A stretch of 64,000 nucleotides of DNA. It comes from Blastococcus sp. VKM Ac-2987. GTDB lineage: Bacteria; Actinomycetota; Actinomycetes; Mycobacteriales; Geodermatophilaceae. A program made the position numbers and the translations under genes. Of the stretch, positions 49,869 through 57,761 are shown one piece after another (position 1 is the first letter of the stretch; every line of letters starts with the position of its first letter). The stretch lies in the NCBI RefSeq assembly GCF_026967805.1, contig NZ_JAPVBG010000001.1, forward strand, positions 1,426,047 through 1,490,046. Reading direction: 5' to 3'. A model generated the notes under the pieces. It was given only the letters and a program-made list of their open reading frames with translations, was not told the origin of the DNA and ran no database searches.

Positions 49869-50653
49869 GAAGGAAGCGGCACCGCCAGGCGGATGCGGGT
49901 GCCGTCGGGGAGGACGGCCCAGCGGCCTTCGGGGGTCTCCTCGAACCGGGGGCTGATCGGGTGCATCGGGTCCGGCGGGGACCCGGCCAGTGCGGCGGCC
50001 ACGTCCGGGAAGGCGACCAGCTGGCCGAGGGTGTGCGACGTCGGCGGCAGCATCGGCCGGGTACCGGCGTCCAGCTCGACGAGCGCCGCGGCCGGGGTCA
50101 GCCAGTCGGCCTCGTCGGCCTCGCCGGAGACGTCCCGCGCCTCCTGGCCGACCGGCAGCGCCGCGGCGAAGAACTTGGTGTCGTAGCGGCGGGGCTCCAC
50201 CGGCGGGGTGATCCAGTGCGCGAAGGGCCGCAGCAGGTCCGACCGGAGCACCAGTCCGCGGTCGGCCAGCAACCCGGCCAGGGAGAGCTGGCGGCTGAGC
50301 AGCGCCTGACGCTGCTCCTCCCAGTCGTCGCCGGAGACGTCCGGGACGACGGAGCCGTCGGGCAGCCCGGCCAGCAGGACGCCGGCCTCCTCGAACGTCT
50401 CGCGCACCGCGGCGCAGACCAGCTCGCGGGCCGTGCGCTCGTCGCAGCCGAAGGCGGTCGCCCACTGCTCGGGCGGCGGCCCGGCCCAGCCGATCTCGGT
50501 GTCGCCGTCCCGGGGGTCGACGCCGCCGCCGGGGTAGGCGGTCATCCCGCCGGCGAACGGCATGCCCCTGGTGCGGCGGAGCAGGTAGACCTCGAGCCCG
50601 GGTGCCCCGTCCCGCAGCAGCAGGACCGTCGCCGCCTGCTTCGGCTCAGCCAT
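49865..50653 (-). CDS. Nudix hydrolase (NUDT19/RppH-like clade, substrate unknown)
   Basis: A 262-residue protein with the Nudix box split by a long insertion: GGGVDPRDGD near residue 41, then AVRETFEEAGVLL near residue 85, and a C-terminal helical extension ending in a beta-rich tail. This long-insert arrangement matches the NUDT19-like/actinobacterial group next to crp and the MBL gene in other genomes. Substrate is unknown. The first residue MAEPKQAATVLLLRDGAPGL is typical. In M. tuberculosis this slot is held by a metallo-beta-lactamase (Rv3677c); no such gene is here. Confidence 0.8.
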   Translation of the reverse strand: MAEPKQAATVLLLRDGAPGLEVYLLRRTRGMPFAGGMTAYPGGGVDPRDGDTEIGWAGPPPEQWATAFGCDERTARELVCAAVRETFEEAGVLLAGLPDGSVVPDVSGDDWEEQRQALLSRQLSLAGLLADRGLVLRSDLLRPFAHWITPPVEPRRYDTKFFAAALPVGQEARDVSGEADEADWLTPAAALVELDAGTRPMLPPTSHTLGQLVAFPDVAAALAGSPPDPMHPISPRFEETPEGRWAVLPDGTRIRLAVPLPS

Positions 50654-50812
50654 GCCGCACGCCGCAGTAGTGCAGCAGCACCGTCGCCGTCTGACGAAGC
50701 TGCGCAGTCACGGTCGCCCTGCGAGGTCGTGGTCCCGGCGCGGGGGCCGGAGGCCTTCCGACGGGATCACGAGGGGTCGCTCAGCGCAGCGGGACCGGGC
50801 ACGTGGTGGCGG

Positions 50813-50831
50813 TGCTGCCCGGAGGGCAGCA
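50813..50831 (-). terminator. Hairpin after ridA
   Basis: TGCTGCCC-GGA-GGGCAGCA (8-bp stem) just below the ridA stop at 50841. The 50654-50812 remainder shows no gene. Confidence 0.5.
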
Positions 50832-50840
50832 GTGTCGTGG

Positions 50841-51314
50841 TCACAGCAGCTCGACGGTGAGCTCGACCTCCACGGGGGCGCCCAGCGGCAGCTCGGCCAC
50901 CCCCACGGCGCTGCGGGCGTGCGTGCCCGCCTCGCCGAAGATCCGGCCCAGCAGCTCGCTGGCGCCGTTGACCACCCGCGGCTGCCCGGTGAAGCCCTCG
51001 ACGCTGGCCACGTAGCCCACGACGCGCACGACGCGGGCGACCGAGTCCAGCCCCACGAGGTCGTCGATGGCGGCCAGCGCGTTGAGGGCGCAGAGCTTGG
51101 CGTCGGCCGCGGCCGCCTCGGCGTCCACGGAGCCGCCCACCTTGCCGGTGCGGCGCAGCCCGCCGTCGACGAAGGGCAGCTGCCCCGAGGTGAACACCAG
51201 CGAGCCGGTGCGCACCGCCGGGACGTAGGCGGCGACCGGCGCGGCCACCGGCGGCAGCCGGATGCCGAGCTCGGCGAGCCGGGCGTGCCAGCTCGGGGCC
51301 GCGGGGGCGGTCAT
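50841..51314 (-). CDS. RidA/YjgF-family enamine/imine deaminase-like protein
   Basis: A 157-residue protein of the RidA superfamily (Rv3678c position). Core segments include [15 protein letters not shown] near residue 38, [29 protein letters not shown] and the C-terminal [20 protein letters not shown] with the RidA family Glu-containing strand; the catalytic Arg of true RidA (…R-x-x…C/A) is not evident. This is the longer, Rid-like branch, whose reaction is uncertain. ATG at 51314 overlaps the stop of the small upstream gene. Confidence 0.85.
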   Translation of the reverse strand: MTAPAAPSWHARLAELGIRLPPVAAPVAAYVPAVRTGSLVFTSGQLPFVDGGLRRTGKVGGSVDAEAAAADAKLCALNALAAIDDLVGLDSVARVVRVVGYVASVEGFTGQPRVVNGASELLGRIFGEAGTHARSAVGVAELPLGAPVEVELTVELL

Positions 51315-51481
51315 ACCGGGCGCTTGAGGTAGGCGACCAGCTGCTCGGCCCCGCCGGGACCCGGGAGCACCGTCACCAGCTCCCACCCGTCGACGCCCCA
51401 GGAGTCGAGGATCGCCTTGGTGTTGTGGACCAGCAGGGGGATGGTCGCGTACTCCCACTTCTGGCGGGCGGTTTCGCTCAT
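51311..51481 (-). CDS. DUF4177-like short protein
   Basis: 56 residues, read directly from the sequence because it is shorter than usual gene cut-offs: begins [18 protein letters not shown], then [15 protein letters not shown] and ends in [12 protein letters not shown]. The pattern KWEY...GxxGWELV is that of DUF4177 proteins of unknown function. Its TGA overlaps the ridA ATG by 4 bp and TAGCGT lies 7 nt before its ATG (leaderless), so it and ridA form an operon. Confidence 0.72.
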   Translation of the reverse strand: MSETARQKWEYATIPLLVHNTKAILDSWGVDGWELVTVLPGPGGAEQLVAYLKRPV

Positions 51482-51488
51482 GGGCGCG

Positions 51489-51494
51489 ACGCTA
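51489..51494 (-). promoter_or_regulatory. -10 box of a leaderless promoter for the DUF4177-ridA operon
   Basis: TAGCGT on the minus strand, 7 nt before the ATG at 51481. Confidence 0.6.
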
Positions 51495-51572
51495 CTGCAG
51501 CCGGGGGTGCGGTGGGCACCAGCGCCGTCGGCCCCGGCGGCTCCGCACCGGGCCGACCTGGTGCCCAGCTCC

Positions 51573-51578
51573 TACGCT
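51573..51578 (+). promoter_or_regulatory. -10 box of a leaderless promoter for the Get3-like ATPase pair
   Basis: TACGCT ends 6 nt before the GTG at 51585. Confidence 0.6.
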
Positions 51579-51584
51579 GGGGCC

Positions 51585-52577
51585 GTGCCCCCCGAACTGT
51601 CACCCGCGCGCCTGCACGTGGTCACCGGCAAGGGAGGGACGGGCAAGACCACCGTCGCCGCCGCCCTGGCACTGGCCCTGGCCGCCGACGGGCACTCCGT
51701 GCTGCTGGTGGAGACCGAGGGCCGGCAGGGCATCGCCCAGCTGTTCGACACCGCACCGCTGCCCTACGAGGAGCGCCGGATCGCCGTCGCGCGCGGCGGC
51801 GGCGAGCTCAAGGCGCTGGCCATCGACGTCGAGGAGGCCCTCCTCGACTACCTCGACATGTTCTACAACCTCCGTCGCGCCGGCCGGGCGCTGCGCAAGA
51901 TGGGCGCCATCGACTTCGCCACCGCGATCGCCCCCGGCCTCCGCGACGTGCTGATCACCGGCAAGATCAAGGAGGCGGTGACCCGGCGCAAGGACGGCCG
52001 GCACGTGTACGACGCGGTGGTCGTCGACGCGCCGCCCACCGGGCGGATCACCCGGTTCCTCGGCGTCACCGGGGAGATGTCCCAGCTGGCCCGGTCGGGC
52101 CCGATCAAGACCCAGAGCGACGGCGTCATGGCGGTGCTGCGCTCCCCGCAGACGGCGGTCCACGTGGTCACCATCCTGGAGGACATGCCCGTGCAGGAGA
52201 CCGCCGACGCCATCGCCGAGCTGCAGGCCGCCGGGCTGCCGATCGGCTCGGTCGTGGTCAACATGGCCGCCGAGCCGGTGCTGCCACCCGAGGCCCTCGC
52301 CCGGGCGGCCGCCGGCGAGCTGACCGGCGCGGACCTCTCCCCCGCCCTCGCCACCGCGCAGCTCCCGGGCGGGCCGGAGGTCGCCGACGCCCTGGCCGCC
52401 GAGGTGGTGGAGCACGCCCGCCGCTGGGTCTCGCAGGACGCGCTGCGCCACCAGGTCACCGCGCTGGATCGCCCCACCGTGGAGCTGCCGCTGCTGCCCG
52501 GCCCGGTGGACCTCGGCTGCCTGTTCGAGCTGGCCGGCCGGCTCGAGGAGCACCTGGGCGCGGAGGTGACCCTCTGA
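51585..52577 (+). CDS. Get3/ArsA-like ATPase, first subunit (Rv3679 type)
   Basis: A 330-residue SIMIBI ATPase. Its deviant Walker A is [16 protein letters not shown] with the signature Lys at about residue 17, then an A-motif Switch region around [15 protein letters not shown] and a helical C-terminal half. M. tuberculosis Rv3679/Rv3680 are the matching pair (described as BagA/BagB). Related Get3 proteins insert tail-anchored membrane proteins; the actinobacterial pair's client is not established. It is followed by its partner at 1-bp overlap. GTG set by a leaderless box. Confidence 0.88.
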   Translation: MPPELSPARLHVVTGKGGTGKTTVAAALALALAADGHSVLLVETEGRQGIAQLFDTAPLPYEERRIAVARGGGELKALAIDVEEALLDYLDMFYNLRRAGRALRKMGAIDFATAIAPGLRDVLITGKIKEAVTRRKDGRHVYDAVVVDAPPTGRITRFLGVTGEMSQLARSGPIKTQSDGVMAVLRSPQTAVHVVTILEDMPVQETADAIAELQAAGLPIGSVVVNMAAEPVLPPEALARAAAGELTGADLSPALATAQLPGGPEVADALAAEVVEHARRWVSQDALRHQVTALDRPTVELPLLPGPVDLGCLFELAGRLEEHLGAEVTL

Positions 52578-53794
52578 TGGCCGCCGACACGAGCACGGAG
52601 CCGCGCACCCGCGGCGCGCGGCCGGCGCCGGCGATGGACCTCGACGCCCTCATCGCCGACCGGCAGACCCGCATCATCGTCTGCTGCGGCGCCGGCGGGG
52701 TGGGCAAGACGACGACGTCCGCGGCGCTCGCGCTGGCCGCGGCCGAGGCCGGGCGCACCGTCGTCGTGCTCACGATCGACCCGGCCCGGCGGCTCGCGCA
52801 GTCGCTCGGTCTGGTCGAGCTGGACAACGAGCCCCGGCGGGTCGAGGTCCCGGGGGCACCGGGCGAGCTGCACGCCATGATGCTGGACATGAAGCGGACG
52901 TTCGACGACATCGTCGCCGCCCACTCCACCCCCGAACGGGCCCAGGCGATCCTGGACAACCCCTTCTACCAGGCGCTCTCCTCCTCCTTCGCCGGCACGC
53001 AGGAGTACATGGCGATGGAGAAGCTGGGCCAGCTGCGCGCCAGCGAGCAGTGGGACCTGGTCATCGTCGACACCCCGCCGTCGCGCTCCGCGCTGGACTT
53101 CCTCGACGCCCCCAACCGCATGGGCCGCTTCCTCGACGGCACGATGATCCGGCTGCTCATGGCGCCGAGCCGGGCCGGCTTCAAGTTCGCCAGCGCCGGC
53201 TTCCTGCTGTTCAGCCGGATCGTCAGCAAGATCCTGGGCGGCCAGCTGCTCCGCGACATCTCCGCGTTCGTCGCCGCGCTGGACACCATGTTCGGCGGCT
53301 TCCGCGAGCGGGCGACCGCGACCTACGAGCTGCTCCGCCGGCCGGGCACCTGGTTCGTGGTGGTCGCCGCCCCCGAGCCGGACGCGCTGCGGGAGGCGTC
53401 CTACTTCGTCGACCGGCTCTCCGCCGAGGGCATGCCGCTGGCCGGGCTGGTGCTCAACCGCACCCACCCGCCGGCGACGACGTCGCTCTCGGCCACCCGC
53501 GCGGAGGGCGCCGCGGAGACCGTCGCCGAGAGCGGCGGGGAGACGGCCGCGCTCGCTGCGGCGGCGCTGCGGGTGCACGCCGAGCGCATGCAGCAGGCGG
53601 GCCGGGAGCAGCACCTGGCGGACCGGTTCAGCAGCGCCCACCCCGACGTCGCGGTGCGGACCGTCCCGGCTGCGGCCGGGGACGTCCACGACCTGGAGGG
53701 ACTGCAGGTGATGGCCGAGGCGCTCACCGGCGCCGACGGCGACACGCCGACGGGCACGCCGAGGACACGCGTCCTCCCCGCGCGCCGCGGCTGA
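52577..53794 (+). CDS. Get3/ArsA-like ATPase, second subunit (Rv3680 type)
   Basis: A 405-residue partner of the preceding ATPase. Its P-loop is [16 protein letters not shown] near residue 38, in which the signature Lys position (GKGGxGKT) is Ala, a difference from the first subunit. Switch I region [13 protein letters not shown], switch [15 protein letters not shown], and a membrane-interacting alpha-helical insertion around [18 protein letters not shown] are visible. ATG overlaps the first subunit's stop by 1 bp. A WhiB gene usually follows this pair in actinobacteria; here only 42 bp separate it from ponA. Confidence 0.88.
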   Translation: MAADTSTEPRTRGARPAPAMDLDALIADRQTRIIVCCGAGGVGKTTTSAALALAAAEAGRTVVVLTIDPARRLAQSLGLVELDNEPRRVEVPGAPGELHAMMLDMKRTFDDIVAAHSTPERAQAILDNPFYQALSSSFAGTQEYMAMEKLGQLRASEQWDLVIVDTPPSRSALDFLDAPNRMGRFLDGTMIRLLMAPSRAGFKFASAGFLLFSRIVSKILGGQLLRDISAFVAALDTMFGGFRERATATYELLRRPGTWFVVVAAPEPDALREASYFVDRLSAEGMPLAGLVLNRTHPPATTSLSATRAEGAAETVAESGGETAALAAAALRVHAERMQQAGREQHLADRFSSAHPDVAVRTVPAAAGDVHDLEGLQVMAEALTGADGDTPTGTPRTRVLPARRG

Positions 53795-53823
53795 GCGCCA
53801 CTCCGGGACGGCACCGGCCGACG

Positions 53824-53829
53824 TACCCT
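53824..53829 (+). promoter_or_regulatory. -10 box of a leaderless promoter for the penicillin-binding protein gene
   Basis: TACCCT ends 7 nt before the ATG at 53837. Confidence 0.6.
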
Positions 53830-53836
53830 GGCCGCG

Positions 53837-56098
53837 ATGTCGGAGAACGCGCGCGTCCGGACCCGTCTGCTCGCCAAGCTCGCCGCGACGATCGTCGTCG
53901 CCGGCGCGCTCGTGGCAGGTCTCATGCTGCCCTGGATCGGGGGACCGGGCCTGGCGGCACGCAACTCCGTGTCGCTGCTCGACGCGCTCCCGGTGGAGCT
54001 GACCGACAAGACGCCCGCCGGCGTCACCCGGGTGCTGGCCGCCGACGGCTCGCTGATCACGAACTTCTACGAGAACAACCGCACCCCGGTGACGTCGGAC
54101 CAGATCTCCGAGGTCATGAAGCAGGCGCTGGTCGACATCGAGGACTCCCGCTTCTACGACCACAACGGCCTCGACGTCCAGGGCACCGTGCGCGCGCTCA
54201 TGAAGAACCTCGCCGCCGGGTCCGTGCAGGAGGGCGGCTCGACGCTCACCCAGCAGCTGGTCAAGCAGACCCTGCTGCAGACGGCCACCACCCCGGAGGA
54301 CCGGGAGGCCGCTGACGCGGAGACCGTGGGCCGCAAGCTGCGCGAGGCCCGCCTGGCGCTCGCCCTGGAGGACACCTACTCCAAGGACGAGATCCTGACC
54401 CGGTACCTGAACCTGGTCTACTTCGGCCAGGGCGCCTACGGCATCCAGGCCGCCGCGCAGCGCTACTTCAGCGTGAACGCCGCCGACCTCACGCTCCCGC
54501 AGGCGGCCATGCTCGCCGGGCTGGTGCAGAGCCCGTTCTACGACGAGCCGATCAACAACCCGGAGAACGCCCAGATCCGGCGCAACCAGGTGCTGCAGCG
54601 CATGTTCGACCTGGGCCACATCACCGAGCAGGAGCTGGCCGACATCTCGCCCCAGCCGGTGCAGGTGGCGCCCGGGCAGGCGCCGGCCAACGGCTGCATC
54701 GACGCGTCCATCGGCGGGTTCTTCTGCGCCTTCGCCCAGGACTACCTGATCGGCACGCTGGGCCTGACCCAGGCGGACCTGACCAAGGGCGGGCTCACCA
54801 TCCAGACCACCCTGCGCCCGGAGATGCAGCGCGCCGGGGACCAGTCCGTGCTGAACACCGTCCCCATGGGCGCCGACACCGTCGGGGTCTACGACGTGAT
54901 CGAGCCCGGCACCGGGCACGTGTTCGCGATGAGCGTCAACCGCCGCTACGGCTGCGGCGAGCCCGAGTGCGAGTCGGTCAACTTCGCGACCGTCGCGACC
55001 AAGGGCTCCGGCTCGACGTTCAAGACCTTCGTCGCCGCCGCCGCCATGGAGAAGGGCCTGCCGGCGAGCCACACGATCACGACGAGCAACCCCTACACCT
55101 CGCGGCTCTACAAGAGCTACGACCCCGAGACCCAGCGCATCGAGCCGTACTCGATCCCGAACGTGGGCAACTCGTACCCGGCCACGCTGACCATGACGCA
55201 GGCGCTGTACATGTCCTCCAACACCTACTTCCTGGCGCTGGAGGACGCGCTCGGCGCCATCGAGCCGGCCGTCGAGATGGCGCAGCGGCTGGGCATGACC
55301 TTCGACAACCCGGTCACCCAGACCCCGGCCCAGACGATCATCGACGAGAACCGCCCGTCCTTCGCCTACGGCACCGACGGCGTCAGCCCGCTGGACCTGG
55401 CGAACGCCTACGCGACGATCGCCGCGGGCGGTGTGCGGTGCACCCCGACGCCCATCCTGTCGATCACCACGCCGACCGGGGAGCCGTTCACCGGCGAGGA
55501 CGGCGAGCCGGTGGTCAAGGAGAACACCTGCGAGCAGGTGCTCGAGCCGGGCATCGCGGACACGTTGAACCAGATGATGATCAAGGACGTCCAGCCGGGC
55601 AACCGGCTGCAGACCGGCGCGCGGGCCCACATCCCGGGGCACGAGATCGCCGGCAAGACCGGCACGGTGAACCGGAACGACTCGGTCGCCTTCGTGGGCT
55701 CCACCCCCGAGTACACCGCCAGCGTCATGGTGTTCCGCCCGCGGGACACGCAGAGCGTCGGCGGCTTCGGTGGCGGCAAGCCGGCCGGCATCTGGCACGA
55801 CGCGATGGAGCCGATCCTCACCAACCAGCCGACGGCCCCGTTCCCCCCGGCGGACCCGCAGTACGCCGGCCGCGGCGTCGACGCCGCGCCCTCCGGCCCC
55901 GTCGTCCGGAACGACTGGAACCGCCGCAACCGGACCGGGACGACGACGCAGCGCGCCACCCCGCCGCCGGCCGCGCCGGCTCCCCCGGCTCCGGAGGCGC
56001 CGGCCCCGGAGCCGCCGCCCGCGGTGGAGCCGCCGCCCGCCGAGCCGCCGGCCGTGGAGCCGCCGGTCGCCCCGGCAACTCCCCCGCCCGCGAACTAG
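53837..56098 (+). CDS. ponA: Class A penicillin-binding protein (PonA2-like)
   Basis: A 753-residue bifunctional peptidoglycan synthase. It has an N-terminal membrane helix (about 15-33); a glycosyltransferase domain with EDSRFYDHNGLD near residue 98, GGSTLTQQLVKQ and RYLNLVYFGQGAYGIQAAA; a transpeptidase domain with GSTFK near residue 400 (active Ser), SSNTYF and GKTGT; and a proline-rich tail from about 700. It has no PASTA domain. Position next to the Get3-like pair matches Rv3682 (ponA2). It builds cell wall outside the membrane. Confidence 0.95.
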   Translation: MSENARVRTRLLAKLAATIVVAGALVAGLMLPWIGGPGLAARNSVSLLDALPVELTDKTPAGVTRVLAADGSLITNFYENNRTPVTSDQISEVMKQALVDIEDSRFYDHNGLDVQGTVRALMKNLAAGSVQEGGSTLTQQLVKQTLLQTATTPEDREAADAETVGRKLREARLALALEDTYSKDEILTRYLNLVYFGQGAYGIQAAAQRYFSVNAADLTLPQAAMLAGLVQSPFYDEPINNPENAQIRRNQVLQRMFDLGHITEQELADISPQPVQVAPGQAPANGCIDASIGGFFCAFAQDYLIGTLGLTQADLTKGGLTIQTTLRPEMQRAGDQSVLNTVPMGADTVGVYDVIEPGTGHVFAMSVNRRYGCGEPECESVNFATVATKGSGSTFKTFVAAAAMEKGLPASHTITTSNPYTSRLYKSYDPETQRIEPYSIPNVGNSYPATLTMTQALYMSSNTYFLALEDALGAIEPAVEMAQRLGMTFDNPVTQTPAQTIIDENRPSFAYGTDGVSPLDLANAYATIAAGGVRCTPTPILSITTPTGEPFTGEDGEPVVKENTCEQVLEPGIADTLNQMMIKDVQPGNRLQTGARAHIPGHEIAGKTGTVNRNDSVAFVGSTPEYTASVMVFRPRDTQSVGGFGGGKPAGIWHDAMEPILTNQPTAPFPPADPQYAGRGVDAAPSGPVVRNDWNRRNRTGTTTQRATPPPAAPAPPAPEAPAPEPPPAVEPPPAEPPAVEPPVAPATPPPAN

Positions 56099-56110
56099 CG
56101 GACCAGCGGC

Positions 56111-56141
56111 GGTGCGCCGTCAGCCGAGCTGGCGGCGCACC
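56111..56141. terminator. Possible terminator between ponA and the YqeY-like gene
   Basis: GGTGCGCC pairs with GGCGCACC over a 15-nt loop, overlapping the last codons of the minus-strand gene. Confidence 0.35.
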
Positions 56142-56572
56142 TCGGCGGCGACGCGGGAGCCCTCGGCCCGGCCGGCCACGATCCCGTTGGCCGCGCCCAT
56201 GACCCTGCCCATGTCCTTCATGCCGGAGGCGCCGGTGCGGGTGATGACGTCGGCGACGATCGCGGTCAGGTCGGCGTCCGCCAGCTGCGCCGGCAGGTAG
56301 CCGGCCAGCACCTCGCCCTCGGCCCGCTCGCGCGCGGCCTGCTCGGCGCGGCCGGCCGAGCCGAACGCCTCGGCGGCCTCGCGGCGCTTCTTGGCCTCCC
56401 GGCGCAGCACCGCCTGCACCTCGTCGTCGCCGAGCTCGCGGGCCTCCTTGCCGGACACCTCCTCCGCGCTGACGGCGGCGAGCACCATGCGCAGCGTGGC
56501 GGTGCGCAGCTCGTCACGGGCCTTCATGGCGGTGGTCAGGTCGGCGCGCAGCTGTTCCTTGAGGTCGGGCAC
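56120..56572 (-). CDS. GatB/YqeY-domain protein
   Basis: A 150-residue protein matching the YqeY family: begins PDLKEQLRADLTTAMKARDELRTATLRM (quoted in part), then the helical LRREAKKRREAAEAF, and the GatB-type tail with YLPAQLADADLTAIV and MGRVMGAANGIVAGRAEG. The tail resembles the tRNA-binding end of GatB, but a role in tRNA amidation is unproven. The GTG at 56572 starts at the family's usual first residue; the weak -10 CAGGCT is 7 nt upstream. Divergent from the metallophosphoesterase gene, as in other actinobacteria. Confidence 0.88.
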   Translation of the reverse strand: MPDLKEQLRADLTTAMKARDELRTATLRMVLAAVSAEEVSGKEARELGDDEVQAVLRREAKKRREAAEAFGSAGRAEQAARERAEGEVLAGYLPAQLADADLTAIVADVITRTGASGMKDMGRVMGAANGIVAGRAEGSRVAAEVRRQLG

Positions 56573-56612
56573 GGTGTCCAGCCTGGCATGACGCCGTCCC
56601 GGCCCGCGCCCG

Positions 56613-56618
56613 TAGGCT
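56613..56618 (+). promoter_or_regulatory. -10 box of a leaderless promoter for the metallophosphoesterase gene
   Basis: TAGGCT ends 6 nt before the GTG at 56625. Confidence 0.6.
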
Positions 56619-56624
56619 CGGCGG

Positions 56625-57536
56625 GTGCGCTGGTACACCGCCCTCCCCACCGCCGCCACGGCCTCCGCTGCGGCGGGAACCGCCTACGCGAGCCTCTACG
56701 AACGCACCCGCTGGACGCTGCGCCGGTTCGACGTCCCGGTCCTGGCACCCGGCTCCGCGCCGCTGACGATCCTCCAGCTGTCGGACCTGCACATGACCGC
56801 CGGGCAGCGGAGCAAGCAGGAGTGGGTCGCCGGCCTGGCCGCGCTCGAACCCGACCTGGTCATCAACACCGGGGACAACCTCGCCGGCTTCGACGCCGTG
56901 CCGCCCACCCTGCGCGCCCTCGACCCGCTGATGGACCGGCCCGGCGCCTTCGTGCTGGCCAGCAACGACTACTTCGCGCCCCGGCCGAAGAACCCGCTCA
57001 AGTACTTCAAGCGGGACCACAAGCGGGTGCACGGGAACGAGCTGCCCTGGCGCGACCTGCGCGACGGCATGCGCGACCGGGGCTGGCTGGACCTCACCAA
57101 CGGCACGGGCGAGCTGACGCTCGGCGGACGGCGGATCGTCTTCGCCGGCGTCGACGACTCGCACCTGAAGCGGGACCGCTACGACCTGGTCGCCGGCCCG
57201 GCGGACCCCGCGGCCGACGTCCGGATCGGGCTGGCGCACTCCCCCGAGCCGCGGGTGCTCGACCGGTTCGCCGCCGACGGCTACGACCTGCTGCTGTGCG
57301 GCCACACCCACGGCGGGCAGCTGCGGGTGCCCTTCTACGGGGCGCTGGTCACCAACTGCGGGATCGACCGCGACCGGGTGCGCTGGCTGCACCGCTGGGC
57401 GGAGCCGACGCCGGCGCACCCGGCCGGCACCTGGCTGCACGTGTCGGCCGGCCTCGGCACCAGCCCCTACGCCCCCGTGCGCTTCGCCTGCCCGCCCGAG
57501 GCCACGCTGCTGACCCTCACCGCGCGCCCGGCCTGA
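56625..57536 (+). CDS. Calcineurin-type metallophosphoesterase (Rv3683-like)
   Basis: A 303-residue protein with the metal-binding motifs of calcineurin phosphoesterases: ILQLSDLHMTAGQRS near residue 50, LVINTGDNLAG, ASNDYFAPR, LAHSP and LLLCGHTHGGQLRV. The short N-terminal hydrophobic segment (ALPTAATASAAAGTAYA) may be a membrane anchor. It matches Rv3683, after ponA2, in the conserved block. Substrate unknown; the YkuE-like pattern suggests a UDP-sugar or lipid-linked pyrophosphate hydrolase. GTG set by a leaderless box. Confidence 0.9.
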   Translation: MRWYTALPTAATASAAAGTAYASLYERTRWTLRRFDVPVLAPGSAPLTILQLSDLHMTAGQRSKQEWVAGLAALEPDLVINTGDNLAGFDAVPPTLRALDPLMDRPGAFVLASNDYFAPRPKNPLKYFKRDHKRVHGNELPWRDLRDGMRDRGWLDLTNGTGELTLGGRRIVFAGVDDSHLKRDRYDLVAGPADPAADVRIGLAHSPEPRVLDRFAADGYDLLLCGHTHGGQLRVPFYGALVTNCGIDRDRVRWLHRWAEPTPAHPAGTWLHVSAGLGTSPYAPVRFACPPEATLLTLTARPA

Positions 57537-57567
57537 GCGCCGGTCCCCCGCCGCCGAGCGGTCCGGC

Positions 57568-57582
57568 GTCTAGCGCTAGACT
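57568..57582 (+). promoter_or_regulatory. tRNA-Pro promoter with a palindrome
   Basis: TAGACT (57577-57582) is placed to start transcription just before the tRNA. It overlaps the perfect 14-bp palindrome GTCTAGCGCTAGAC (57568-57581). Confidence 0.5.
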
Positions 57583-57595
57583 CGACGACGCACCT

Positions 57596-57669
57596 CGGGG
57601 TGTGGCGCAGCTTGGTAGCGCGCGTCGTTCGGGACGACGAGGCCGCAGGTTCAAATCCTGTCACCCCGA
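57596..57669 (+). tRNA. tRNA-Pro (anticodon CGG)
   Basis: A complete cloverleaf: acceptor stem CGGGGTG/CACCCCG, D-arm with GGTA in the loop, anticodon loop TTCGGGA with CGG at 57630-57632, five-base variable loop, and T-arm GCAGG/CCTGT with TTCAAAT. The CGG anticodon reads CCG, a very frequent Pro codon in this GC-rich genome. CCA is not encoded. Confidence 0.97.
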
Positions 57670-57676
57670 CCCTCAG

Positions 57677-57706
57677 CTCAGGGGCCGCCGGAAGGCGGCC
57701 CCTGAG
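57677..57706 (+). terminator. tRNA-Pro terminator
   Basis: CTCAGGGGCCGCC pairs perfectly with GGCGGCCCCTGAG (13 bp) closed by a GGAA tetraloop, 7 bp after the tRNA. Confidence 0.8.
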
Positions 57707-57761
57707 TCGTTCCCGCCACGTTCCGGTTGGACGGTCGCCCCCGCGGGCACCGGGAGCCGCG

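Noticed and set aside
51863-55798. A 1311-codon minus-strand frame antisense to the Get3-like pair and ponA
   Set aside because: No recognisable domains and low-complexity composition; the plus-strand genes have full motif sets.
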